A stretch of DNA of 64,000 bases, taken from NCBI GenBank assembly GCA_018296165.2, contig JACKQL020000103.1, forward strand, positions 103,158 through 167,157, in the 5' to 3' direction. Made by a program: the position numbers and the translations under genes. Origin of the DNA: Termitomyces sp. T153. Its lineage: Eukaryota > Basidiomycota > Agaricomycetes > Agaricales > Lyophyllaceae. Below the pieces are notes generated by a model. The model was not told the DNA's origin. It made no database searches and saw only the letters and a list, made by a program, of their open reading frames with translations. Each line of letters starts with the position of its first letter. Position 1 is the stretch's first letter. Of this stretch, positions 35,788 through 46,692 are shown one piece after another.

Positions 35788-36512
35788 AGTGCAACTATGA
35801 GATCCATGACAAGGAGATGCTGGCCATCATCCAGTCCTTTGAAGAGTGGTGGCACTTCCTGGAGGATGCATGGCATAAATTTGAGGTTTGGACAGATCAC
35901 AAGAACCTCAAATACTTCCAGATGGCTAAGAAGCTCAACTGCTGCCAAGCCTGGTGGTCCCTTTATTTAGCCAACTTTGACTTCTTGTTGCACCACAAGC
36001 CAGGCCAGAGTATGTGGAAGCCAGATGCCCTGTCCTGGAGAGCAGACCATGACACTGGAGGAGATGACAATAGCAACATTGTGCTCCTCTGCCCCAAATT
36101 GTTCACAATCCAAGCCATGGAAGGTCTAGCTGTCAAGGGAGTGGAGGTGGACATCCTCTGGGATATCCAACATGGAAATTGGGATGGTCAGCAGGAGGAA
36201 CTTGCTGCTCCGGCAGCCCAGTCACTGAAGTCAGGATGCACCACTGGCACCAAGTCTGTCTGCACAGACAAATGGGCCCTCAGAGATGGACTTCTGACCT
36301 TCTATGACTGCATCTACATGCCCAACATCCCAGAGCTCCATCAGAGGATTGTAGAGCAACACCACAACTCTCAGATTGCTGGACACCCTAGTCAATGGAA
36401 AACATTGGAGCTAGTATCCCAGAACTACTGGTTGCCACAGATGACCTGGTAAATTGGGTACTACACTGGTACATGCAATTTCTGTCTCTGGACCAAGCCC
36501 CAACATTGTCTC
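35788..36512 (+). pseudogene. Chromovirus A: rest of RNase H and integrase N-terminus
   Basis: A 222-codon open frame (35,784-36,452) resumes exactly where the large element entered: NYEIHDKEMLAIIQSFEEWW, then WTDHKNLKYFQ, then the integrase zinc region with HQRIVEQHHNS at about 36,338. It stops near 36,512 at an abrupt switch to Gag sequence. Confidence 0.85.
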
Positions 36513-37030
36513 CCCACCAGAAGCAGGTGCAACTCTTCCCCTTCCATCCCACATTGCCCCCTTGTGCTCCCTACCCAAGGAGTCCCAATGGATGTTAACA
36601 CCTCCTGACAGCAATCCTCTACCCCCTTGTTGTGCCTAGTGCCTAATCTTTTTGCTCCCCTGTCTGTAGAATCAAATATATCTGTTGCTGCTTTTGATAC
36701 TATGCCCAAAATGATAAGCCCCTCCTCAGATGTACAAACCCCCTCCCTAGCTAAAGTCTCTGCTGGAGAAACACTTCCTCACCCATGCCTCCAGATTCCT
36801 GCATGGGAATGCCATCTCCCCCATTGTTACATTGTTGCTTCCACCCCTTCCACCAACTCTGAAGCTACAGGTAGAAATCAAGACAACAGACACCCAGCAG
36901 ACCCAAAGTGTGGTCACCCTGCTTGACAGTGGCGCAACAGGCCTCTTACTTGACACAGACTATGTGCAATGACATTGTCTTACCACTCGCCCCCTAGCTT
37001 GTCCTATCCCTGTGTACAATGTTGGTGGCA
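36513..37030 (+). pseudogene. Chromovirus Gag-protease fragment
   Basis: 36,516-36,600 matches the Gag just before the zinc knuckle seen at the right edge of the window (63,940-64,000: AGAxPSxxPHxAPxxSLPQGVPMD). The knuckle itself is missing. SSDVQTPS and then TTDTQQTQSVVTLLDSGATG (protease, DSG intact, about 36,930) follow. It fades out near 37,030, where CpG becomes common. Confidence 0.75.
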
Positions 37031-37263
37031 TGCTACCGACCTTCAATACCTATACTGAGGCCTTGCCGCTTACCGTGCGCCCAATGCGTCCATTACTGTT
37101 CCTAGACATGTCTGACTGATCAAGATCGAGCTCAACGTGCATGTTGGGAACAATGGCATTGATATGGTACAGCTAGTCATACATAGAACAATATACAGTA
37201 AGACCCTAAATATCATCCTCGGAGAGAGAGACAGATGCTTATGGTTGGTCGCACTGACAGTAG

Positions 37264-37352
37264 TCTGGAGTCTCGTATTCGGTATATGGGAATACAGGAG
37301 TAGTATCTGTATGTACCTGGAGTCTCGTATTCAGTAAATGGGAATACGAGAC
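37264..37352. repeat. Direct repeat with a perfect 11-bp hairpin
   Basis: The phrase CTGGAGTCTCGTATTC, a short spacer and ATGGGAATAC occurs twice (starting about 37,265 and 37,318). The second copy forms GTCTCGTATTC / GAATACGAGAC (37,322-37,332 and 37,342-37,352) with a 9-base loop. Confidence 0.75.
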
Positions 37353-37406
37353 GTCCAGGGAGTGGAAATAATCTACTACTGTCACATGAGTAGCTAGACG
37401 GTGTAA

Positions 37407-37964
37407 GTGGAAAGTAATACTAAGTTGTGTACGATTGACACCCGTGATCTCAACACTTGCATGGGCATGTCTCAAGAGAGTTGCACTTATTTGAAAGTGA
37501 TAAGACGAATGCTTATTGAGAAGAACAAAAAGTTGGATGCAGATGAGAATGCCGCTTTGAAAAATGCAGACAGGGCCAGAGTTGAAGAAGCAGCTCGTTT
37601 GGAAGACCATACCTTTCAGCAAGCAGAGGAAGGGTTATTGATATCTTTACTAAATTTACATGCGTACTGGTCGTATGGTGTCACATGGTTGCGCGAAGAA
37701 GTTGCTGGGCCAATAGTGTTCACTGTGACAAGTCAAGGGAGAGATGCAGTCGTACTGGGTGTAGGGGGAAGTTGTATCCAGTCAAAGTTCCTCCTCGTGA
37801 CTAGGGATCGTATCGACTTTGACATCGACTTTGACATTCATCCGTCTCGCGCAACCATCGGGCTCTCCTGTATCAGCTCCACATCATCCACAGCCTCGTT
37901 CTCATGCGCAGCGCCATTTCTGCACTATGTCAATGGTCCAACCCCTACCCCCTCAGGATCATGA
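37407..37964 (+). CDS. Possible small hypothetical protein
   Basis: A 185-codon frame in CpG-bearing sequence. The first half is charged and helical (EKNKKLDADENAALKNADRA followed by RVEEAARLEDHTFQQAEEG) and looks like real protein; the second half is Ser/Thr-rich and less convincing. Introns may be missed. No family recognised. It lies just beyond the retrotransposon nest. Confidence 0.3.
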   Translation: MESNTKLCTIDTRDLNTCMGMSQESCTYLKVIRRMLIEKNKKLDADENAALKNADRARVEEAARLEDHTFQQAEEGLLISLLNLHAYWSYGVTWLREEVAGPIVFTVTSQGRDAVVLGVGGSCIQSKFLLVTRDRIDFDIDFDIHPSRATIGLSCISSTSSTASFSCAAPFLHYVNGPTPTPSGS

Positions 37965-38489
37965 TGCACTCTACTCTTCATCGACGGCGTCCACGTCCAG
38001 TCCCTCACACCCCTGGGACACGAGCGTCGGCGAAGAGTCAATCAAGTATCAATCAGTGACTTGTCTGGCGGCACTACCTTTTTTCGGGAATCCTCACCAG
38101 TAATATGGGTAGACGAGTCCTCAATTACGGGCCGCAGAGCAAACGATGATGATTCAGAAAATCGCGCAATATTCTGGTGTAAATCAATCGAATTCTGGGG
38201 TAGCATACCCCACCAATTGCAGGAGCGACATGTGTCAGGTGTATCATAATGCTAGGAAACTATGAGGAATTCTGCAGGACCGGGGCAGGACCTAGTGAAA
38301 ATGAATGGATTCATCTCTGTTGGCGAGTGCCATTGATTTGATATTTTGATTCATGCTGATCTTCGCCATGTACATAGTCCGCGGATCCGCATCTGCATTC
38401 GTATCTTTTTTGTGAGGTGTCAAGCTATCTACCTTGGAATTATGCCTGCTGCGAGTTCCCATCTTCGGCAGTAGCGGAGTAAGAACGCC

Positions 38490-38675
38490 CATCTCTACAA
38501 AGTTTTTCGACCTATACTTGCCATGTCGACTGTATTCGGACCTTTCTCCTGTATCTCGAGCAGCCCACTTCAGCAGCGGAGGATGTTCACCCGTCTCCAC
38601 AAATTCCTTATTGACATTATCATGTCTTTTTGGACCCTTGCTCTCCATCTCAAGCAGCCCACTTCAGCGTTCACT
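38490..38675. repeat. Two ~100-bp imperfect tandem units
   Basis: Blocks CCATCTCTACAAA...TCGAGCAGCCCACTTCAGC and CCGTCTCCACAAA...TCAAGCAGCCCACTTCAGC follow each other. They lie inside unit 1 of the larger duplication. Confidence 0.65.
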
Positions 38676-38803
38676 GTTTGCAGGGCCCTGCGCGCGTTTG
38701 CTCGCCGAACGTTGAACAGAAGGAAGATCTTAACCTGTTATTGCGGATGTGCTCGTGGTGCTATAAACGCCAACGCACACAAGTATGTGAGCAGAGGGAC
38801 CGC

Positions 38804-38907
38804 TGTATAATCATATCCGGCACCACAAATGACCATTGCCTTTTGTGCATGAGCAGAGAGTGTATAATCATATCCGGCACCACCAATGACCATTGCCTTT
38901 TGTGCAT
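38804..38907. repeat. 57-bp tandem duplication
   Basis: TGTATAATCATATCCGGCAC and about 27 following bases occur at 38,804 and again at 38,861, nearly identical, so this duplication is recent compared with the ~1-kb units around it. Confidence 0.85.
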
Positions 38908-39109
38908 ATATGCATACGGATGCTCCAGCTATGGCCAATGATGATGTCGCCTCCCTCATTCTTGATTGATTTTGATTTTTCTCAGAGGTCAGGATTCCAT
39001 CCTCACTGGACCTCTGTAGTAGATCCATTAGATTACTCTGCTTTGGCTTGCACGAGAACCACGCTTTGAAATCCTCTTACCTGGGGCTAAGGCCTGACTT
39101 TTCGCGCGA

Positions 39110-39170
39110 CTCAAGTTGGGAGTACGTTCGAGGTTCAGACTCAAGTTAGGATCACGTTCGAGGTTCACAA
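39110..39170. repeat. 29-30 bp tandem duplication
   Basis: GACTCAAGTTGGGAGTACGT then TCGAGGTTCA, followed by GACTCAAGTTAGGATCACGT then TCGAGGTTCA. Noncoding spacer between the two ~1-kb units. Confidence 0.8.
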
Positions 39171-39244
39171 TGAATTAGGGGAGATGGGAGTTGAGTATCG
39201 TGAGTGTGATTTGGTAAGTTATTTCATAGTGGTGTCCGAGTATA

Positions 39245-40120
39245 TTGACTGATAAAACAACGGATTCCTTCCTATTCAGCCGAACGGCTCGTTCTAAAAG
39301 GTCTTCATCGACAAGTCTGCAATTTCCTCTGCAAATCATCCCGTCATCTACCGAGTCGAGACTCCTTCACTCTCAAGCTCTCAAAGGCCAAAGGCCCCTT
39401 TGCCTTGGGTCTCCGGGAATTACAGATTTGCGAGCAGAAGACAATGAATCAGAAGACTTCTCCCTGGTACCCGGAATACTTTTCTGTCGACGAGTTGAAT
39501 TTTGGGGTACTTAGTTTTACTCTGCTGGTTGGAGGAGCGACACATGGTACAAGTGAACAGTGTTCGGTGTTCAGTTAGTCGTGTCCTGTTTTTCTGTGTT
39601 ACATGCTAATCGTAATATCACAGGTCTAACACGAGCTTTGCTATCGACTCGGACCCGCCTTTGCATTTGTATCGTCTTAATGAGGTATCCATTTAACCAC
39701 TCTGTGGACACGGGGGTACTGCGAGTATTCCATATTTCTTATCTTTCGGTGTCGTCATCGGCGGGAGCGTCCCTCTGCAATTTCCCCTTCGCTTCCCGCC
39801 GTTTTGTCGCTATGATAACGATGGAACTAGTTTACCTCGGACTCCGTTCCTCGAATTGACTTAAATTTTCGTTGCTTGCAAGGCCTTGCATGCGTGAATT
39901 GGAAGAACATCTTCGGCGGTATACCTGTTGCTTGTGGTGCTGGCAACGCCGACGTATACAAGCATCCGAGCGTTGCATAATCATGCTCGGCACCACAAAC
40001 TATTATTTCATTTCGTGTATATATGCATCTGGACGCTCCAGGTACGGCGAACAATGCTGTCGCCTCCTTCTCGGACGATCTTAATCAAAGAGGTTAGGAT
40101 TCCATCTCACTTGACCTACG
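39245..40120. repeat. Unit 2 of the diverged ~1-kb tandem duplication
   Basis: Collinear with 38,000-39,010 (see that entry). No convincing intact gene in either unit; the longest frames are 89-112 codons and differ between the copies. Confidence 0.6.
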
Positions 40121-40269
40121 TGGTCTCTACGACTTCTGTATACTGCATGAAGTCCGCTGCTGCGAATGAGATCACCACCTTTGATGGTCCTGAATGCAAA
40201 ATGAGATCGCTGTCATTATATAACGTTTATATTCCCTACCTCGTTTATCATTCCTTCGTCGAATGATCT

Positions 40270-42250
40270 ATCGACTCCATTGCTATTTTGAAGTATGGTT
40301 GCAACTGAAATTTCCCTGTCGTGGTCCACAAGCTACAGAAGGTATGAATGGACTTTAACCAGCATGTCAATTGGCCAGAAAAACTGTGGGCTGGAGCCAT
40401 ATCAGCATTCTTGATGATCTTGTGCTGGAATTCAAGGAAAAGAAAGAATTCAAGTGGCAGAGATACAACCATAATTAATTGTGTTGCCTGTGATAAACAG
40501 ACTGTACGAAGGAAGGGAAAGTAGATTCTTCCTTATGCAAGGTCAAAATGTCAGGTATATAACTGAATAGGGGTTTTTTATGAGTGTGACTTAGGAATTC
40601 CATACTAGACCCTCCAAAAACAATGGCCCAGGCTCTATAAGCACACTCTAGATGAATTGGCTATGAAATCTAACAGCATTTCTCTTGAAAATGGCCATGA
40701 GAATCACTTTCTGCCCATTTGGAACACAAAAGAAGAGCTTACAGAGCATTAGGAGGAAAGAAAATAAAACACAAACCATCTCAGCCTCACACTTGCACTG
40801 TAATTCCTGGTAGTCATTGTCAATCTTGACAATAGCATTGGCAAAAACCACAAAAGCTTTGGTGCTGGAAGAGACCTCCCAAATTGTAGATGGAAGCTTG
40901 AGTGCAGCTGAGAGAGCATTGGGGAGACCAGATTGGTCTACAAGGCAAGGGAAGTTGGCCTGTTCCAAAAAGGCCTGGCCAGGGCTGTAAGAAGAGGGGA
41001 AAAAATCAGGGAAGGGAAGCTTACCAGATTGAGAAGTCCCAAGTATCAGGCATGATCTGCAGAGCTAGGGAGGAGCTGCGTGGTTGTCAAGACACCAACA
41101 ACAGCACTAGCAAAGGGAGGATAATGCAAGATGGCAATAACCATGCCAGCCACTATTTTGCTTCACTGTGCCATCAAAAAGTGCAACATAGTAAGGAGGC
41201 TTGACAGGTGGTGTTAGCACATGGGCCATGGCAGCAGCATAGGGAGCAGTCAGAGGTTTGCAAGATGGAGAGGTTGAAGGAGGCATCATGGTGGAGGTGA
41301 TATCATGGAAAGGACTTTAATAGGTGTGGAGGAACAATCAAAGTTTCAGCATATTAAATTATGAAAATAAGTTTTCACACAGAGAAAAATACTTGATTTT
41401 CCCACCAAAAGGTAGATCAAAGTGGTGTGTTGGTACAGGGCTCAATATGGGCAAGGACAAGTGGTCAAGGACAGGAGATAGGCTTAGGAGCTATTTTGTG
41501 CTTCAGGTATTTGTGCAAATATACTTTTGAACCCATTCATTAGTGCAAGGTCATATCAAGCTTTTGAATGAATCAATAAAATATTAATTATCACTCAAAC
41601 CTATTCTACATTGAAGTGAGACTAAAGTGTGTAAATAAGCCTCAGACAATAGTGAATAATTTATCTATGTTGACATGATCATTCAACAAAGTAAACTCTC
41701 CAATTTTGCATCACCAGGGTGGATATTGAATGCCACTCCAGTGGCTTGACCTATGTTGATTCTCCCATCACCATTAGCTAATACTGACAAAGATGGGGAG
41801 ATGGCCATAATTAAACCAGTGCCCTGTACTCCTCCTTCCATGTAGTCATCTTGTGCAACAACCACTTATATTTTGTTACATTGCCATATTACTGTCACCA
41901 ATATGTCAGTTGTGTTACTGAGCACATGATTTTCTAAAAAAAAATTATCAGCAAATCTTTATCAGCCTAATCTTTGCTCCCTCATACTATACACTAGTCT
42001 GAAAGAATGGCATGTAACAGAATAGAGTCTCCTTAAGACATTACTGTATCTATCATGTTTGTTATCTTATCACTATCACTAGCTCATACATTATTATATC
42101 AGGTAATTAGCCTTTTTGTATTCATACTTGCTACTAGAATCCATTATCAGTCTGGTTTACAAGTCTCAATCTAAGCTACCCCATAACAATGTTACAAAGA
42201 TACAGGAACTAACACAATCAGTGAATGCTCTCAAGCTTGAATCATAGGAC
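40270..42250. other. CpG-free decayed repeat sequence, no gene assigned
   Basis: Only short frames. The minus-strand frame 40,968-40,648 (LPNALSAALKLPSTIWEVSS and so on) and its upstream neighbour 41,289-41,107 (PPYYVALFDGTVKQN) look faintly protein-like and may belong to one decayed gene, but no family is recognised. Confidence 0.4.
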
Positions 42251-42254
42251 TCAA

Positions 42255-42337
42255 TTCCATGGTTTAAGTGTAATGTAACACCTCCAGAGAATTGAACCAA
42301 CAACCTCAGCATAACTGGGACTAGCAGGGCTTTAACC
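42255..42337 (-). repeat. tRNA-like (SINE-type) sequence
   Basis: On the minus strand GGTTAAAGCCCTGC...GAGGTTGTTGGTTCAATTCTC resembles the inner part of a tRNA: an A-box tail and a B box GGTTCAATTC. It directly adjoins the old LINE's A-tail. A similar B box is at 61,045-61,110. It is not a functional tRNA: acceptor ends are missing. Confidence 0.35.
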
Positions 42338-45300
42338 TTTTTTTTTCTAATCATAATTTATTATGCATGTGGCCCAGTAGGCATGTTGCATGGTACTGTG
42401 GAGGTATGTGTATAGAGCTACAAGAACCATGGAATACTCTGTCCTCCCACATACATGGATAAGACAGGTCAGCCTATCTGAGACCATTTTAGACTGCACT
42501 CCCCTAGTACTACTCTGAGGCCATGAGACAGCATTTGTCATGTAGAGGTGCAACAATGTGCTACCCATGAAGAGCAGGCAAAGGGGCCAATCAGTTTGGC
42601 ATTATGCCCAACCTGAGTGGAGAATATGTAAGGTGAGGGTGGGGAAGGGGGGAATGCCAGTGCCAACATTATATATGGGATGTGTATGGTAGATTAAATA
42701 AAAATTTTAGGGGTTTGGAGCCCAATTTGGCCTTGCAACTGTGTTGGGAATTTTAGGCTTTGCAATTGGCTTGAGGCATTGTGTATTGTGGGGACAGTTT
42801 CCATTGCTCCTTCCAGATTGCTTGCAGTTTCTTGAGGGCATGCTGACATGTTGCACTAGGCTTGTCAGAAAACAGCTGGTCAGGATTTTGTGTTGCTGTT
42901 GGTGCTTTGGGCAGCCATCTTTGCCAGTGTGTCTGCTCTCTCATTTGGTGCAAATCCCTCATGACCTGGCATCCAGTGTATTTGCAGTTCAATGGCATTC
43001 TGTGTACAGTTGGTCTAAGTGCTATCTCAGCATGTGGCTCTCTTGCATTCCTGAGTTTGTGATATCCTGTCTTGCTTGGCATGTAGGGATTCAGCAGCAA
43101 AGTGGACCAGGTTTAAAAGGTAGTATTCTGGGTGAGAGCACTAGTTTGATAAGGCCCTCAGCATGGCCTGGCTGTCACTACCAATTATGGCCAGTACAGA
43201 GAGCTGTCAGTTCAAATTGGTCAGTAAATGCAGGGCTAGCAGATTACTCACTATTTCAGCCTCATAGACCATGTGGTCAGTGTTGGGTTTGAGGTGGAAG
43301 CAGAGGTGATTAGATTCAATTTCTCTCATGTACAGCACTACTGCAGTGCCTATGCCACCTTTGTAGTTGGAGCTGTCACAATATGCAGCTGCTCTGGCAG
43401 AGTTGAAGGCCTCAGAGGCTGAGGTTAGTGTGTTCTCCCTGCTGTCCTCTATGTTGGTAGTGAATGATGGTGTATAGTTAGCGCACCTGCAGGAGGGCTC
43501 CACTGTTTCCATTTTCTTTGGGTTTACTCCTGTGATGTAAAAGAGGTAGTGTAATGGAGATCAGTGCTGGGCAACAAATTGCCCTGCAGCCTTGCATACA
43601 GTGCAGAAAAGGGGGTGCAAACATTGGAGAGAAGAAAGACATACCATGGCCCTGTGTAATACCTTATCAAACAGTAGATTGATTAGCATGATACCAGCAT
43701 GGACATCAAGCACATTGCCTGCTGTGGTGCTAAGGGTCCTGAGAATGGTCTTTGTTACTTTGCACTGGGTTGCAGCTAGTCTGTTAGTCATTGCAATTAA
43801 GCCAAGGTTTTTCTTTCCAGACAGGGAGTCCTGTATGCCCATGTACCAGACTTTGGCCATGTAGGTGAATGCTGGGACTGTGATGGTGTTGTAGAGTTGG
43901 TGGAGTCAGTGGGTGGCATTCCAGCAGATGGTTTTGTGAGTCTTATCACTTGTAATGACCACCACATGGCCTGCATAGTGACCTTCTGGTAGTGGGCATT
44001 TTGTTGCAGCTTAGAGTCAAAGATAATTCCCAGGTACTTGTACATGGGGACAGTCTTCACCCTCTAAATGGTAGCCATACTGTTGGGATTAGCACATGGT
44101 TAGTGAGAAGTCTCCTGGGATAATGTTATGTTGAGAAAGTGAGAAGTTCATGAGGGCAAGGTTTGAGAGCTCAAAGGGAGAGTTATGTGAAGTGGACCAT
44201 TAGAATCCTCCTCCTGAGCATTAGACCATATTGGCTAGAATGTCATGGCATTTGATGATTGTCTTTGCAATAGCCAGGAACATTGAGTTGTTGACAAAAC
44301 CAGAGGCCAGTTCTGACTTGGAGCTTTCTATGGCTACCATTAGCAGAGGCACATCATAGAAGGTGTAGAATAGCATCAATAGCAAGCAGCCTTGTGTGGT
44401 GTTATTGAGGATGTTGAAGAGCACTGAAACAAAATCATCAAACTTGATGAAAGAAAGGTCAGTGGCAACAATTGTAGTGAGGAGCTTTCCAATTGTATTG
44501 AGAAGTCCTATGGGTCTGTATGCATTTGGCACAGTGTAGCTTGGCCTTCTGGGCTTGCAAACCACCAGAGTGGTGGAGACCAGCCAGCTGTTGTAATACA
44601 TGTTCAGTTCAAGGACTGCACAGAATATATTGTAGAAGTGGTCCATGAGGGTATCAGCACATTGTTTCAGCACTATGTTTGGGATCCCATCAGGACCAGG
44701 TGCCTTGAGTGGTTGGAGCTATGCTATGACTGCTAGGATGCAATGTTGGTTGAAGAACCAAATGTTGGGGAGGGGCTTGGGATATGCAGAGGGGGAGGTA
44801 TGGGGTGGAGGAGGAAAGAACAACTTAGCTAAGACCTCTGCTTTCTGCTCACTAGTTGTTGCCCAGCCCATGGCTCCATTGTGGGTGGCTTTTAACTCAG
44901 GAACTCTGTCACAGAACATGTCAGTGGGCTCTTTCACAATGTACCTGTTTGCAGTGTATATCTGCTTAGTATCTATGTTTTCCAACCACTCCACCCAGTG
45001 TTCTTCCTTTGCCTCACAGATATGTTTAGTTATGAGCTGGGAGAGGTGGTCTACTTCCACCCAGCTTGGGTGGTTTTCTACATGGCAGTATTTGTAAGCC
45101 AGGTTGTTGGCTTTGTTCCTTTCCCTTTTCAGAGCCATCAGCTCCTTTGTCCACCACTTCTTAGTGTATGGGCAGGGTTTGCATAATGCAACAATGCCAT
45201 TGTTCACAATTACTACCTAGATCAATACCATCAGTGTTGATAGCTTGGAGTCAAATTCCTCTTTCAATGCAATGAGCCTTGTCAGTGACTGGGTGGTCAA

Positions 45301-46521
45301 CTTCTTGAGAGAAGCATCAAAAGCAGTCCAGTCAACCTCACCAAAGTTTTTGAAAGGGGGTGGGCTAGCATGTTGAATTGGCAAGTCAACAACCATTACA
45401 ATAGGCATGTGGTCAGTGACCAGGGGAAAAGAGATGGATCAACTTTACATGATACAATGGGGTCAGCTATTAGAGCACCTCCAAATGTTGTCTGGGCATG
45501 TCCAGTTGTTCTGGGATGTGCAGAGGGTGGGAAGGCCTGGGGAGCAGTGCTAGATCCATCTGATATCTCCAGTAGGCACAAGAGAATCTGCATCTTGTCC
45601 TCCAAGGAGTGGAGGTGGTGGTTATTGACTGTCTCCCACATTAGGTGGTGCTGGTTGAAATCACCCAGCCACAGCATATAGTTGGCTGTTGAGGGGCAAG
45701 CAAGGTGGAAAGAGGCAGAAAGAAAGGAGGAAAGAGCAACAAAGCTGTTGTTGTTAGTACAGTCATTGTAAACATTGAAAATTACTAAGTGTCCACTGTT
45801 TCCACAAAAGCAAACTGCTGTTACATCTAGTGAAGGAACATCCAGAAAGGTATAGAAATCTGTATCTGTGGGAATGTTAGGATTGATAAGGAGGATGGAT
45901 TGCATATGGTTGGATCCATTGCACCTATGTGAGTGGAGATAATGAATGATCCATTTGCAGGTGGCTTGGGTATTGCTCAGTCTGTCAAGGAATAGTTCTT
46001 GCAAGGCAATGACATCCCAATCATCCAGGGCTGCAGAACCTAGCAGGGTTTCCTAGGCAATGTGGGACTTGCAAATGTCCTGCTGCCAGATGCAGAGTCA
46101 TCCTGGGATTTTGTTTTTCATTCTCATTGCAAGGCAGGAGGAGTGGAGCTAGCCTAGGATGCCATCAGGGCCTTACATCTGGGTTTCAGGAGGTGGGCAA
46201 GACTAACCTGGTAGTGGTGGGGGCCCTGGAGCCCTGGCATGGCAGAGTAGTCCATGCATGGAGTGGGGGTAAGAGTAAACTTAGAGAGCTTCTTAGGGTT
46301 GAGGACTCATGTGCTTGGATCCCCAGAGGGGAAGAAGGGCATGCTGTTCTCTGGATAACAAATATCCAGATCATCACAGCATTGTTTAGAAACAGGGCCA
46401 CTACAGAATGAGCTTGCATGTGTAGAGTCAGGTCCACATGAGATGTAGTGAGGGGCAGTCCTAGAAGGACAATTGTCAAAAGAGTGGCTGTTGCTGATGC
46501 AGTGTGAGCAACACTTGGCCT
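42338..46521 (-). pseudogene. Old LINE copy, 3' part (end of ORF1, ORF2)
   Basis: Minus-strand homologue of the young LINE. 46,521-46,307 codes for the last two zinc knuckles of ORF1. The endonuclease is at 46,004-45,396 (WLGDFNQHHLMWE), RT at 44,673-44,221 with an internal deletion and FVDD changed to FVNN, and RNase H at about 43,420-42,890 (MPGHEGFAPNERADTLAK). A nine-base A tract (T on plus, 42,338-42,346) probably marks its tail. CpG-free with many stops. Its 5' part continues at 53,043-54,527 beyond the young insertion. Confidence 0.88.
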
Positions 46522-46692
46522 TGGACGCTTCTTGATCTATAACCACCGCAATCCCTTCCGGGGTCCTGGTAGTTTTTAGGTTGTAGCTAGCGTATATACC
46601 TTTTTCTCCCGTGCTCATCAGCCTCCAGCTGCCTCCGAGCACTTCCTAAGCTTGTCTCTCTCTCTCCCCTATCGCCTCCACTCGGCCTCGCG

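Larger units (their letters stand above)
38000..39010. repeat. Unit 1 of a diverged ~1-kb tandem duplication
   Basis: Shares ordered blocks with 39,245-40,120: an ATTCTGGGGTA...AGGAGCGACA block (38,190-38,232 versus 39,495-39,545), a TAATCAT...CGGCACCAC block (38,866 versus 39,975), and a TCGCCTCC...AGGATTCCATC block (38,945-39,000 versus 40,055-40,110). Short translated similarity is visible (DDSENRAIFWCKSIEFWG versus ESEDFSLVPGILFCRRVEFWG), so the unit may once have been coding. Confidence 0.6.

Noticed and set aside
42255..42337. A functional tRNA gene
   Set aside because: No paired acceptor ends and a decayed A box; at best a tRNA-derived repeat.
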